This document shows positions 40,715 through 47,798 of a stretch of DNA of 47,798 nucleotides, in pieces. Positions within the stretch are counted from its first letter, which is position 1; each line of letters starts with the position of its first letter. The position numbers and the translations under genes were made by a program. This DNA is from Bacteroidales bacterium (GTDB lineage Bacteria; Bacteroidota; Bacteroidia; Bacteroidales; F082). Below the pieces are notes generated by a model, which was not told the DNA's origin, ran no database searches, and saw only the letters and a list, made by a program, of their open reading frames with translations. Where the stretch lies: positions 1-47,798 of the forward strand of contig JAKSMX010000021.1 in NCBI GenBank assembly GCA_024400305.1, written 5' to 3'.

Positions 40715-43552
40715 TTATTTAATTTTCCAATGTATCATAAACATCATCTGGCTTTCAGATGACTGTATCATTCTTTTTTCCAATTCGTCAATCATGTTCT
40801 TGCGCTGCTCGGCAATCTCATCCTCTTTGTCTTCAAGCTCATTGCGCAAACGCCGCTTCTTGCGGTTCAGCTCATCAACACTGCGCTGGAACTCGATTTT
40901 TTCCTGCATGTTAGTTGCGCTGCGGCTGTCGCGCTCGGCCTGTTGGATGGCTTTCTTGACTGAGGAAAGTTCCTGCTCGATGCCATCGAGCATGTCGCGT
41001 TCCCAAGCGTAGATGCGGTCTTCCTCCTGCCTCGCCATCACAAGGTTGCGGTTGTCAATGCTTGCAAGTTTCGACTTTGTGTGTTGCAATATATCTTGTT
41101 CAAGAATTGTCCTTATTGAATCAGGCACGATGCAGGTCCCGACTTCAACACCACCGTTCAGAAGCATCTTTTCACAATCCTCCTGACTCAAATTATATCC
41201 GTCATCTGTAACAGCATTGAATATAGAATATTGCTCTTTGTCGAGTGATGTCACACTCAATTTGTCAAGCATCATATAACCCTGTCGTCCATGCAGATAT
41301 TCAGGCAGATTGGCATTCATCGACATGGCGGATTCATCAAATACAACGTCCCCGCACTCTGAAAGTTCAATCGACAATGCCGTGTTGATGACATGCTGCC
41401 CCAACGTATCGTTCAAACGATATGGCTTTGCATCTGCATTGTTGTCAAGAAGTGCATATTTGCCAGCACGATGTCCTGCGACTGGTGTCTTCAACATGAA
41501 CGTGTGATATTCATCATTGAATACAGCTCTGGAACTTAGAACGAACTTGGTCAACTCCCAGAATATGTGTTGATAACGGTTCAGAAAAGCGCCGGTGTCG
41601 TCCTTCCTGATACGGAGATGCTCTTGGACATTGATGTCGAAGTTATCTATCACTTCAGCACGTACTGCCGACATCCTCTCGTCTATCTCAGCCTGCATTT
41701 CCTGTTGCAGTTTCTCAAACGCCGCATTGATCTCTTCATTGCTCCGGCATTTTTGGTATATCTCCCAAATACGGCTTTCAATGTCAATGGTGTCGGCACT
41801 GCCAAGAACCTCATCACTTGCGCCAAAAACATCGTCAAACAACTTGAATTTGTCAGACAGAAGATCAAACACCCTTACGTCCGCATAGTTTCTGTTGTTT
41901 ATGAAATTGACAACCACGACATCGAATTTCTGCCCGTAACGGTGACATCTGCCAATCCGTTGTTCTATCCTCTGCGGATTCCAAGGCAAATCGTAGTTTA
42001 TCACGAGTGAGCAGAACTGAAGGTTCAATCCTTCCGACGCGGCTTCTGTCGCAATCATAATTTCTGCCGATGACTTGAAATAGTCAACGACAGCGGCGCG
42101 ACGATCGGCCGCTTTTATGCCGCTTACTTTTTCCGGGTGTCGGCTGCACCACTTCTTGTATATCTCGTTGGTCTGGGATTCACTCGATTTGCCGTTGAAC
42201 AAGACGACACGACCCCCGTAGCCATTCTTTTCAAGAAAGTCCTTTAAGAATGATTGAGTTTTAGTTGATTCCGTGAATATAAGAGCCTTTCTCTCCGCAC
42301 CTCCTTCGTCAAGTTTCTTGAACGATTCTTTCAACGCTTTTAGCAGTGCCGCCGCTTTAGACTCATGTTTGATATCTGTCGCCTTGGCTATGAAGCCATC
42401 TAATGTCTTTATTTCAGCTTTTAATTTGGGGATGTCAACCTCATCCTCATCTGACAAAACCACATCATCACTGGTATCATCGTCAACACTGTCATCCATG
42501 CATTCCCATTCGTCATAGTCGTCAACGATGTCTTCGGGTTTGAATTCCACATTGGTTTCTTTTTCAAGCATCCTGACGAGACGGTCTCTTAAATGTGTAA
42601 GTGTTGATATGAGGGCATACGTTGAGCTGGCGAGGATCTTGCGGACAATCATCGTTATCAGTTTCTTCTGCGAGGCTGGAACGCTGTAAATGTCGTCTCT
42701 TCTCAAAAAATCAGACACAAGTTGGTAGAGTTCAAATTCTTTGTCAGTGGAATTGAACTTCTGTGTCAGTGGCAGTCTGTTTGTATAGTTGATATATTCG
42801 CGGACATCTTTTCTCAGCGTCCTTGTAAATACCGGCGCAAGCCTTTTTCTCAGTTCTTCAAGATTGTCGCCTCTGCCATATTCATTTTTGAAACTCTTCT
42901 CACTGCCGAAAATATGGTCATCGATAACCGTTGTCAGTCCGAATAACTCAAGCAGAGAGTTCTGAAATGGTGTCGCTGTGAGAAGCAGTTTCTTAACTCC
43001 GTAGAGTGCGTCCCGGACATCGGCGGAGGTCTTTGCACTTTTACGATAGACGTTTCTGAGTTTATGTGCTTCATCAACAACGGCGAGGTCAAAACCGTGA
43101 ACCACGATGTCACCCTTGTGTTTTGCCGCGAAATTATAACTGCAGATTATCACACGAGGCTTCTGAAACGGATTCTTTCCTTCTTTCTGATATGCCTTGA
43201 AATTCTTTGTATCAATTATCTCACTTTCAATGCCGAACTTATCATGAAGCTCCGCCTCCCATTGTTTGCGCAATGACGCCGGACAGACGACAATTATCTT
43301 TTTCCTGCCTGTTGACCAATACTGGCAAAGCACAAGCCCGGCCTCGATTGTTTTGCCGAGACCGACTTCATCAGCAAGGACAACACCTTTGCTCAAAGGT
43401 GATTTGAATGCAAACAACGCTGCGTCTATCTGGTGAGGGTTTATATCAACGGTTGAAGACAACAGGGATTGGGAAATGGTGTCAATGTCACCGCCCACCA
43501 CCTGCGACGACAACAGACTTGCATAATATTTGGCATGAAAACGAGTAATCAT
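40715..43552 (-). CDS. SNF2-family helicase, 945 residues, first gene of the defence operon
   Basis: Motifs are complete: INPHQIDAALFAFKSPL, Walker A DEVGLGKT at 61-68, CPASLRKQW, Walker B VVDEAHKLRN (DEAH at 160-163), TATPFQNSLLELFGL, and in the second lobe ATEAASEGLNLQFC and PWNPQRIEQRIGRCHRYGQ. The C-terminal 100 residues form a charged coiled coil (EFQRSVDELNRKKRRLRNEL). It resembles RapA/HepA and the DISARM DrmD type of SNF2 ATPase, which translocate on double-stranded DNA. A near-perfect promoter lies 49-79 bases upstream. It leads the seven-gene unit. Confidence 0.9.
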   Translation of the reverse strand: MITRFHAKYYASLLSSQVVGGDIDTISQSLLSSTVDINPHQIDAALFAFKSPLSKGVVLADEVGLGKTIEAGLVLCQYWSTGRKKIIVVCPASLRKQWEAELHDKFGIESEIIDTKNFKAYQKEGKNPFQKPRVIICSYNFAAKHKGDIVVHGFDLAVVDEAHKLRNVYRKSAKTSADVRDALYGVKKLLLTATPFQNSLLELFGLTTVIDDHIFGSEKSFKNEYGRGDNLEELRKRLAPVFTRTLRKDVREYINYTNRLPLTQKFNSTDKEFELYQLVSDFLRRDDIYSVPASQKKLITMIVRKILASSTYALISTLTHLRDRLVRMLEKETNVEFKPEDIVDDYDEWECMDDSVDDDTSDDVVLSDEDEVDIPKLKAEIKTLDGFIAKATDIKHESKAAALLKALKESFKKLDEGGAERKALIFTESTKTQSFLKDFLEKNGYGGRVVLFNGKSSESQTNEIYKKWCSRHPEKVSGIKAADRRAAVVDYFKSSAEIMIATEAASEGLNLQFCSLVINYDLPWNPQRIEQRIGRCHRYGQKFDVVVVNFINNRNYADVRVFDLLSDKFKLFDDVFGASDEVLGSADTIDIESRIWEIYQKCRSNEEINAAFEKLQQEMQAEIDERMSAVRAEVIDNFDINVQEHLRIRKDDTGAFLNRYQHIFWELTKFVLSSRAVFNDEYHTFMLKTPVAGHRAGKYALLDNNADAKPYRLNDTLGQHVINTALSIELSECGDVVFDESAMSMNANLPEYLHGRQGYMMLDKLSVTSLDKEQYSIFNAVTDDGYNLSQEDCEKMLLNGGVEVGTCIVPDSIRTILEQDILQHTKSKLASIDNRNLVMARQEEDRIYAWERDMLDGIEQELSSVKKAIQQAERDSRSATNMQEKIEFQRSVDELNRKKRRLRNELEDKEDEIAEQRKNMIDELEKRMIQSSESQMMFMIHWKIK

Positions 43553-43600
43553 TTACTAATCAACACATTAAATCAATATTATCCCAACATCTTCTTTTTG

Positions 43601-43631
43601 CAAAGATATGCACTTTTTTCTTTCATGCAAA
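43601..43631 (-). promoter_or_regulatory. Promoter of the seven-gene operon
   Basis: On the minus strand, TTTG (complement of 43628-43631), exactly 19 bases, then TATCTTTG (complement of 43601-43608). The leader to the SNF2 start is about 45 bases. It separates this operon from the HNH/XRE unit. Confidence 0.8.
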
Positions 43632-43741
43632 CTTTTTGAACAACAAATATATACATAAATGTGAAAAAGGAGACCAACATCTGACACATGATATTAAAAT
43701 CCATGTGCCAAATGTTGAAATATAATAATTCCCAGCCATCA

Positions 43742-44680
43742 TCAGCAGAAATCATCAAAGACCTCACCTCCAGCCCACTCCTTACCTTGCGCCAAAATGA
43801 AACTTTTGTCAAGACCATCCCTGTGAAAATAAGTGCCACGACTTTTGTGAACGAAATACCCATCTGACAAATATACTTCAGAAAGCGCCCATTCTTTTGT
43901 TGCACCTTTATTTTCAGTCGCGACAAACAGTTTCGCCTTATCTTCCGACAATGCAAAATCAACCACATTTGATTTCCACCAAGTATTCGATGAAAAAACC
44001 ATGCCACAAGTCATGTTGTTGTAATAATCAATGATATTTGCATTTTCAGATTTAGGACACATTGGAAATTCAGTCGGCGTTTTCCAGTTTTCCTGCGCGA
44101 CATTTGGTGTCAACGATTTATAGAATACTGGTTCAATGTCCAACTCATCATCAATGGAATTTTCATGTCGTTCATCATAAATTTCATTCCAGATTCTTTG
44201 ACTTTCAAGGTTTATTTCCCTTTTTCTGTCAACCTGTCTTATTTCAAATGACTTTTGCGACTGACTTGCAATCTTATCTCTCAACATTGACGGATTTTCA
44301 ATAAACGCTTCAATGCTTCCACAACACAACTCGATCTTTTTCCTGGTTATCGGGTTATTGAGAGCATTTTCAAGTTTGGTAACCCAACGTAAATTTTCGG
44401 GACGGTTATTCTGCCTGTTTGTATCAATGTGATCAACAACATGTTGCGCTGTAGGTGCATCACCATGAAAGGCTGTCGCAACTATACGATGAACCTGTAC
44501 AGAGGCTATAAACAAATACCCGGTTTCATTTGAGAAGCCAAAAGTCCAAATGTCGTCAAGTTTCCTTTTGGTTTTTCCTTCTCTTTGCAAACGTTTGACG
44601 GCTCCATTGTCACGGACAAGGTAATTCTCACCCTTGTACACACAAGATTTCTCCTGTGTGAAATCATTGATTTCAACCAT
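43742..44680 (-). CDS. HNH endonuclease
   Basis: This 312-residue protein has a homing-type HNH_3 core: VQVHRIVATAFHGDAPTAQH, then VVDHIDTNRQNNRPENLRWV (about residues 80-100), giving the His-Asn-Asn nuclease set. An N-terminal NUMOD4-like start (YLVRDNGAVKRLQ) precedes it. The C-terminal 190 residues are not recognised; they include WWKSNVVDFALSEDKAKLFV and YFHRDGLDKSF. It lies 12 bases after the XRE gene and so is in its operon. It may be an accessory nuclease of the island or a separate selfish gene. Confidence 0.75.
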   Translation of the reverse strand: MVEINDFTQEKSCVYKGENYLVRDNGAVKRLQREGKTKRKLDDIWTFGFSNETGYLFIASVQVHRIVATAFHGDAPTAQHVVDHIDTNRQNNRPENLRWVTKLENALNNPITRKKIELCCGSIEAFIENPSMLRDKIASQSQKSFEIRQVDRKREINLESQRIWNEIYDERHENSIDDELDIEPVFYKSLTPNVAQENWKTPTEFPMCPKSENANIIDYYNNMTCGMVFSSNTWWKSNVVDFALSEDKAKLFVATENKGATKEWALSEVYLSDGYFVHKSRGTYFHRDGLDKSFILAQGKEWAGGEVFDDFC

Positions 44681-44692
44681 GTTTCCAGAATT

Positions 44693-45151
44693 TTAGAGTT
44701 CGACAATATCAACTTTCATTCCCAATGCAGTCGCTATTTTTGACAGCACATCAAACCCTGTAGAGTATCTTCCTTGTTCTATTCGACACAGGTTTGCTGC
44801 ATCAATGCCAGCCTTTGCCGCCAGTGTTTTCGCATCAATCTTCTTCTCTTCGCGAAGTTTTCTGATTTTTGCTCCGATACGTTCACGTTCCTGATTTTTG
44901 TCAAGACCAACGCTGAAAATGCCATTACAATTATTCTGGTACAAGCACCTGTTCACCGCACCCCAGATAGAATTCATTGTGCCATCATAAGACCTGTCAA
45001 ACGCATCTTCAAGAAGTTTGGTGAAGTAATGGTCAAATCTCTCATCTATCTGATAATTCATCGAATCAGGAAACGTGATAATGTAATTTTCTCCCGAATT
45101 TGTTTCGGCACAAACGGTTTTTTCGTCTGTAAAATAAACTTTTGTAGTCAT
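44693..45151 (-). CDS. XRE-family transcriptional regulator
   Basis: This 152-residue protein has an unknown 85-residue N-terminal region (YFTDEKTVCAETNSGENYII) and a C-terminal Cro/C1-type HTH (IGAKIRKLREEKKIDAKTLAAKAGIDAANLCRIEQGRYS, as successive blocks, residues 92-135). Having the HTH at the C-terminus is less usual and recalls DUF2442-plus-HTH or toxin-antitoxin regulators. A palindrome over its own start site (45202-45215) suggests autoregulation, and it may also act on the defence operon. Confidence 0.75.
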   Translation of the reverse strand: MTTKVYFTDEKTVCAETNSGENYIITFPDSMNYQIDERFDHYFTKLLEDAFDRSYDGTMNSIWGAVNRCLYQNNCNGIFSVGLDKNQERERIGAKIRKLREEKKIDAKTLAAKAGIDAANLCRIEQGRYSTGFDVLSKIATALGMKVDIVEL

Positions 45152-45201
45152 AAAGTAATTTGCCGTATTTTAAGTGTTGTCGCCACTTTTAATGATTATT
45201 T

Positions 45202-45227
45202 GTCCAATATTAGACACCGCAAAAATA
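45202..45227 (-). promoter_or_regulatory. XRE promoter with overlapping palindrome
   Basis: On the minus strand, TATTTTTG (complement of 45220-45227) is followed after 4 bases by the palindrome GTCTAATATTGGAC (45202-45215, 6 of 7 pairs), where transcription would begin. It fits an operator for the XRE protein. Confidence 0.45.
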
Positions 45228-45276
45228 CAAAAAGGAACAATACGATTGGCAAATTTGCCAATAATTTGCAAAAAAT

Positions 45277-45882
45277 AAGGGTAATGGACAAATATTAGAG
45301 TGAAATCTTCGGGAATCATTGAACATACTGTTGATTTGAGCGTTCAAAAGTCATGAACAAAAAAAGTGCAAATTTTGTGGCAGCCCGATAACCACCAAAA
45401 ACGGGCACAGTCAAGGCCGTCAGCTATACAAATGCCATGCGTGCAGCCGTCAGGACGTGCCATAAATCCGCAGGTTGTTCTTGAAGAATATCTCCATGGC
45501 AAGCAAACCCATGCGCAGCTTTCCGAGCGGTACGGATGTTCGGTCAGGACAATACAAAGGTATTACAGTTGGATCTGGCAACCGACGGGGCGGGGGGTCT
45601 GATACGAGCGGTGACAACTCTCTGTCAGCAAAGACGATAATTAACCCTCCGCCCCCGGTTAGTCTTTTGACTATAATGGTTTGACATCAATAAATTTCGC
45701 GCAAAGGTACTTCATTTTCTAATTATTTCTAACCTTGTTTTTGCGATTGCAAAACTAAAGGCAAGGTTGCTCCCCAGCAGAGCCATGCTCCGTTTCGGCT
45801 GGCGGGGACAAAATTACAAATTAACAACGGACGTGATGCAATATCAGGAAAATAAACACCCTAATTTTTGTCCATTACCCCC
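45277..45882. mobile_element. 606-base element with terminal inverted repeats
   Basis: The left end (45277-45302) and the complement of the right end (45857-45882) match over about 26 bases with few differences (shared GGGTAATGGACAAA and TTAG-GTG). Inside is only the N-terminal part of a transposase (45366-45602) and about 200 bases of non-coding DNA with a minus-strand -7 box TACCTTTG (complement of 45703-45710). It is an internally deleted, MITE-like derivative of a larger insertion sequence. It closes the right side of the defence island. Confidence 0.75.
45363..45602 (+). pseudogene. N-terminal remnant of a zinc-ribbon/HTH transposase
   Basis: Two frames together give a Cys zinc ribbon (CKFCGSPITTKNGHSQGRQL then YKCHACSRQD, 45363-45465) and then a helix-turn-helix region (NPQVVLEEYLHGKQTHAQLS, ERYGCSVRTIQRYYSWI, up to 45590). 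This is the start of Bacteroidota transposases with a MULE-type catalytic domain. A frame change near 45465 and complete loss of the catalytic part make it dead. Confidence 0.65.
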
Positions 45883-46024
45883 AAAAAAAAAGGGTTCTTA
45901 CGGTGAAGCCGCAAGAAACCCCTGATATGCCACTCGACAAGGTCGTCACTGCCGACCGATGAGAGTGAAACTCTATTTATTTTACATTAACCTCAATGTC
46001 GTGTTGAAGCCGTTGCCGTACGCT
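45883..46024. other. Intergenic
   Basis: No gene seen. It separates the inverted-repeat element from the polysaccharide genes. A hairpin-like stretch (GTCGTCACTGCCGAC) lies at about 45943-45958 and may end the minus-strand capsule transcript. Confidence 0.35.
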
Positions 46025-46756
46025 TTAAATTCCGTTCACGGCATTCATAATCAATGTCTTCTGTCTGCCATCGATGCATTTCCGCGCAATGGCATCATTG
46101 AAAGAATTCAGCCGGTGAATATCACTCCCGAAAACATGAATCCATCCTTTGGCAAGGAATGTCGAGAACTTCCGGCACGCACCCTTCCCATAGACTCCCG
46201 TCAAAGAGGTGATGTTGCACTGGAAACGCACCCCCATCTCCCTGAATCGCTCATAATCGTCGCTGTCCATATAGATATAGCGTTCCGGATGGGCCAGCAG
46301 AGGATGATAGCCTTTCTCCCGGATTCGTGCAATGATGCCGTACAGGTCCATCGGCGGGTTGAAGTAAGACGTCTCCACAAGCAGCGTCCTGCTTTCCGGA
46401 ACTCCTATGCAAAGGAGGTCGTCGCTGTTCAGGCGTTCTTCAAAGCCATTGTCAAGCATATACTCGGCTGCAAGATTCAGCTTGACTGCGCCTTTGTAAA
46501 CAGACAGGAGGTCACCGAACCGTCGCTGGAGGTCAGCCGTCGCATTTGGGATGTCCTCCATCACGTGAGGAGTGAGCCACACTGTACTGACACCCAGCTG
46601 TTCAAAGCGTTCAAGCACCTGAAGTGCACCCTCCATATCGGGAATGCCGTCATCCACTCCGGGGAGGATATGGCTGTGCCAGTCGGTGAAGTCTTTAAAA
46701 AAACCGATGTCTTCGAGTGATCTCTTACTGTGAAACGGCCACATACAAACCTCCAT
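46025..46756 (-). CDS. CpsB/YwqE-type tyrosine-protein phosphatase (PHP family)
   Basis: This 243-residue PHP-fold protein has metal ligands in TDWHSHILPGVDDG (H27, H29), WLTPHVMED, LNLAAEYMLD, LLVETSYF, LAHPERYIYM and FGSDIHRL. In the CpsB/YwqE family this enzyme removes phosphate from tyrosines of the kinase that drives capsule or exopolysaccharide export. It overlaps the GDP-fucose synthase stop by one base (TAATG), so the two are one operon. Length is normal. Confidence 0.9.
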   Translation of the reverse strand: MEVCMWPFHSKRSLEDIGFFKDFTDWHSHILPGVDDGIPDMEGALQVLERFEQLGVSTVWLTPHVMEDIPNATADLQRRFGDLLSVYKGAVKLNLAAEYMLDNGFEERLNSDDLLCIGVPESRTLLVETSYFNPPMDLYGIIARIREKGYHPLLAHPERYIYMDSDDYERFREMGVRFQCNITSLTGVYGKGACRKFSTFLAKGWIHVFGSDIHRLNSFNDAIARKCIDGRQKTLIMNAVNGI

Positions 46757-47697
46757 TATCTCTCCGCCCTCATCGGATTCTCCAAAAAATCCTTATAGGC
46801 GAGCCTTATTCCATCCTCCAGCTCAGTCTTATAAGTCCACCCGAGTTTAGTGGCCTTGCTCACATCCAAAAGCTTCCTCGGAGTGCCGTTAGGCCTCGTG
46901 GTGTCCCAAAGTATTTTCCCTTCATAACCAACAACACGCGCGACAAGCTCGGTCAATGCCTTGATTGTCAATTCTTTTCCGGTGCCGGCGTTGACTGTCT
47001 CATTGCCACTGTAGCTGTTCATAAGGAAAACACAGAGGTTGGCGAGGTCATCAACATAGAGGAACTCCCTTAAAGGTGAGCCGTCGCCCCAGCAGGTGAC
47101 TTCCTTCAAGCCGGTCACCTTCGCCTCATGGAATCTTCTTATCAGTGCCGGAAGCACGTGCGAGTGCTCGGGGTGGTAGTTGTCGTTCGGGCCGTAGAGG
47201 TTTGTCGGCATGACTGATATATAGTCCGTTCCGTACTGGCGGTTGAGGAACTCGCAGTACTTCAGTCCAGAGATCTTAGCTAAGGCGTAGGCCTCGTTGG
47301 TCTTCTCAAGTTCACTTGTCAGCAGGCATGATTCGGGCATCGGCTGCGGAGCCATCCGCGGGTAGATGCAGGATGAGCCGAGAAATTCCAGTTTCCTGCA
47401 GCCGTTCTTCCATGCGGAGTGGATGACGTTCATCTCGAGTATCATGTTGTCGTACATGAAGTCGGCGAGGGCACTCTGGTTGGCTATGATGCCTCCAACT
47501 TTGGCTGCGGCGAGGAAGACGTATTCGGGTTTTTCCTCGGCGAAGAACTGTTCCACCTGATCCTGTCTTGTCAGATCAAGTTCCTTGTGGGTTCTTGTTA
47601 TTATGCTGGTGTAGCCCTGCTTCTGCAGTTCGCGTACGATGGCGGAGCCTACCATTCCGCGATGCCCTGCTACGAATATTTTACTGTCCTTGTCCAT
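46756..47697 (-). CDS. fcl: GDP-L-fucose synthase
   Basis: This 313-residue short-chain dehydrogenase-type protein has the NADPH fingerprint FVAGHRGMVGSAIVREL (residues 8-24), LAAAKVGGIIANQ, LGSSCIYPRMAPQPM with the catalytic Ser/Cys, YALAKISGLKYCE (Tyr-x3-Lys), NLYGPNDNYHPEHSHVLPAL and WGDGSPLREFLYVDD. It performs the epimerase-reductase step from GDP-4-keto-6-deoxymannose to GDP-L-fucose, for fucose in surface polysaccharides. A GMD gene is expected nearby outside the window. Confidence 0.96.
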   Translation of the reverse strand: MDKDSKIFVAGHRGMVGSAIVRELQKQGYTSIITRTHKELDLTRQDQVEQFFAEEKPEYVFLAAAKVGGIIANQSALADFMYDNMILEMNVIHSAWKNGCRKLEFLGSSCIYPRMAPQPMPESCLLTSELEKTNEAYALAKISGLKYCEFLNRQYGTDYISVMPTNLYGPNDNYHPEHSHVLPALIRRFHEAKVTGLKEVTCWGDGSPLREFLYVDDLANLCVFLMNSYSGNETVNAGTGKELTIKALTELVARVVGYEGKILWDTTRPNGTPRKLLDVSKATKLGWTYKTELEDGIRLAYKDFLENPMRAER

Positions 47698-47798
47698 TAT
47701 TTGTGTTTTATTTTGATTCGCAAAAGAAATCTGTCAATAATCTTCTTAAAATCTGACAATAATACCTGTCTGACGGTCCTTTCTGTTGCGTTTGTGTT
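47698..47798. other. Upstream region of fcl
   Basis: AT-rich leader on the minus strand. No complete gene. The window ends here. Confidence 0.4.

Noticed and set aside
30790-43552. Assignment of the operon to DISARM or BREX
   Set aside because: DISARM would need DrmA/DrmB (DUF1998) genes and BREX would need PglZ and BrxC; none is present, only the SNF2 helicase and methyltransferase are shared in type.
45959-46720. 253-codon plus-strand frame
   Set aside because: Antisense of the CpsB/YwqE gene, which has all metal-ligand motifs.

Overview
The window looks like a chromosomal segment of an AT-leaning Bacteroidales (Bacteroidota) bacterium. The signs are promoters of the TTTG-N18-19-TAnnTTTG type ahead of tRNAs and genes, few visible Shine-Dalgarno sites, a TonB-dependent receptor with a carboxypeptidase-like N-terminal domain followed by a DUF4249 lipoprotein, a BspA-type leucine-rich repeat protein, a BT4734/DUF3987 mobile-element primase, and IS1380-, IS5- and IS3-like elements of Bacteroidota type. 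The genus cannot be fixed by reading alone.

Region 1 (1-18297) is an accessory island between the 3' end of a tRNA-Met and the 3' end of a tRNA-Lys. It begins with a broken tyrosine recombinase and an IS1380 fragment, followed by decayed sequence, a small gene with an internal stop, and an internally deleted IS5-like element. Next come four genes (WYL regulator, glycosylase-like protein, unknown, PD-(D/E)XK nuclease), at least some with their own promoters. Then there is an internally deleted IS3 element, a two-gene cassette (Cys-rich methyltransferase-like protein plus DUF1848 protein) bracketed by inverted IS ends, an intact AlbA_2/GHKL regulator, an internally deleted DUF3987 primase, a hydrolase fragment, a deleted second AlbA_2 gene, a BspA-like protein, a candidate structured RNA and a small HTH protein. 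The repeated theme is mobile genes that keep both ends but have lost the middle.

Region 2 (18298-30612) is ordinary core chromosome: tRNA-Lys, a YrdC/YciO-family protein, tRNA-Arg(TCT), an RRM protein, alkaline phosphatase, tRNA-Ser and tRNA-Pro, a CDP-alcohol phosphatidyltransferase overlapping a Bro-N/Fic protein, a PatB/MalY aminotransferase, the TonB receptor/DUF4249 pair, tRNA-Tyr, an M48 peptidase, tRNA-Arg(ACG) and mnmE.

Region 3 (30658-45882) is a defence-type island inserted between mnmE and surface-polysaccharide genes. Its centre is a compact seven-gene minus-strand operon (43552 to 30790). The order is SNF2 helicase, AAA_15-type ATPase A, PD-(D/E)XK-like partner A, a 1015-residue type III-like methyltransferase, ATPase B (a paralogue of A), partner B, and a 1074-residue type III-like helicase-nuclease. 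A Mod/Res-like pair plus SNF2 helicase is therefore interleaved with two related ATPase-plus-small-partner cassettes. An XRE regulator and an HNH nuclease precede it as a separate unit. I know of no named system with this exact composition, and it is the best candidate here for an undescribed defence system. One caution is that the helicase Walker B reads GEGH rather than the expected DEGH/DEAH.

Region 4 (46025-47798) holds a CpsB/YwqE-type PHP phosphatase and GDP-L-fucose synthase, the start of a capsule or O-antigen locus.
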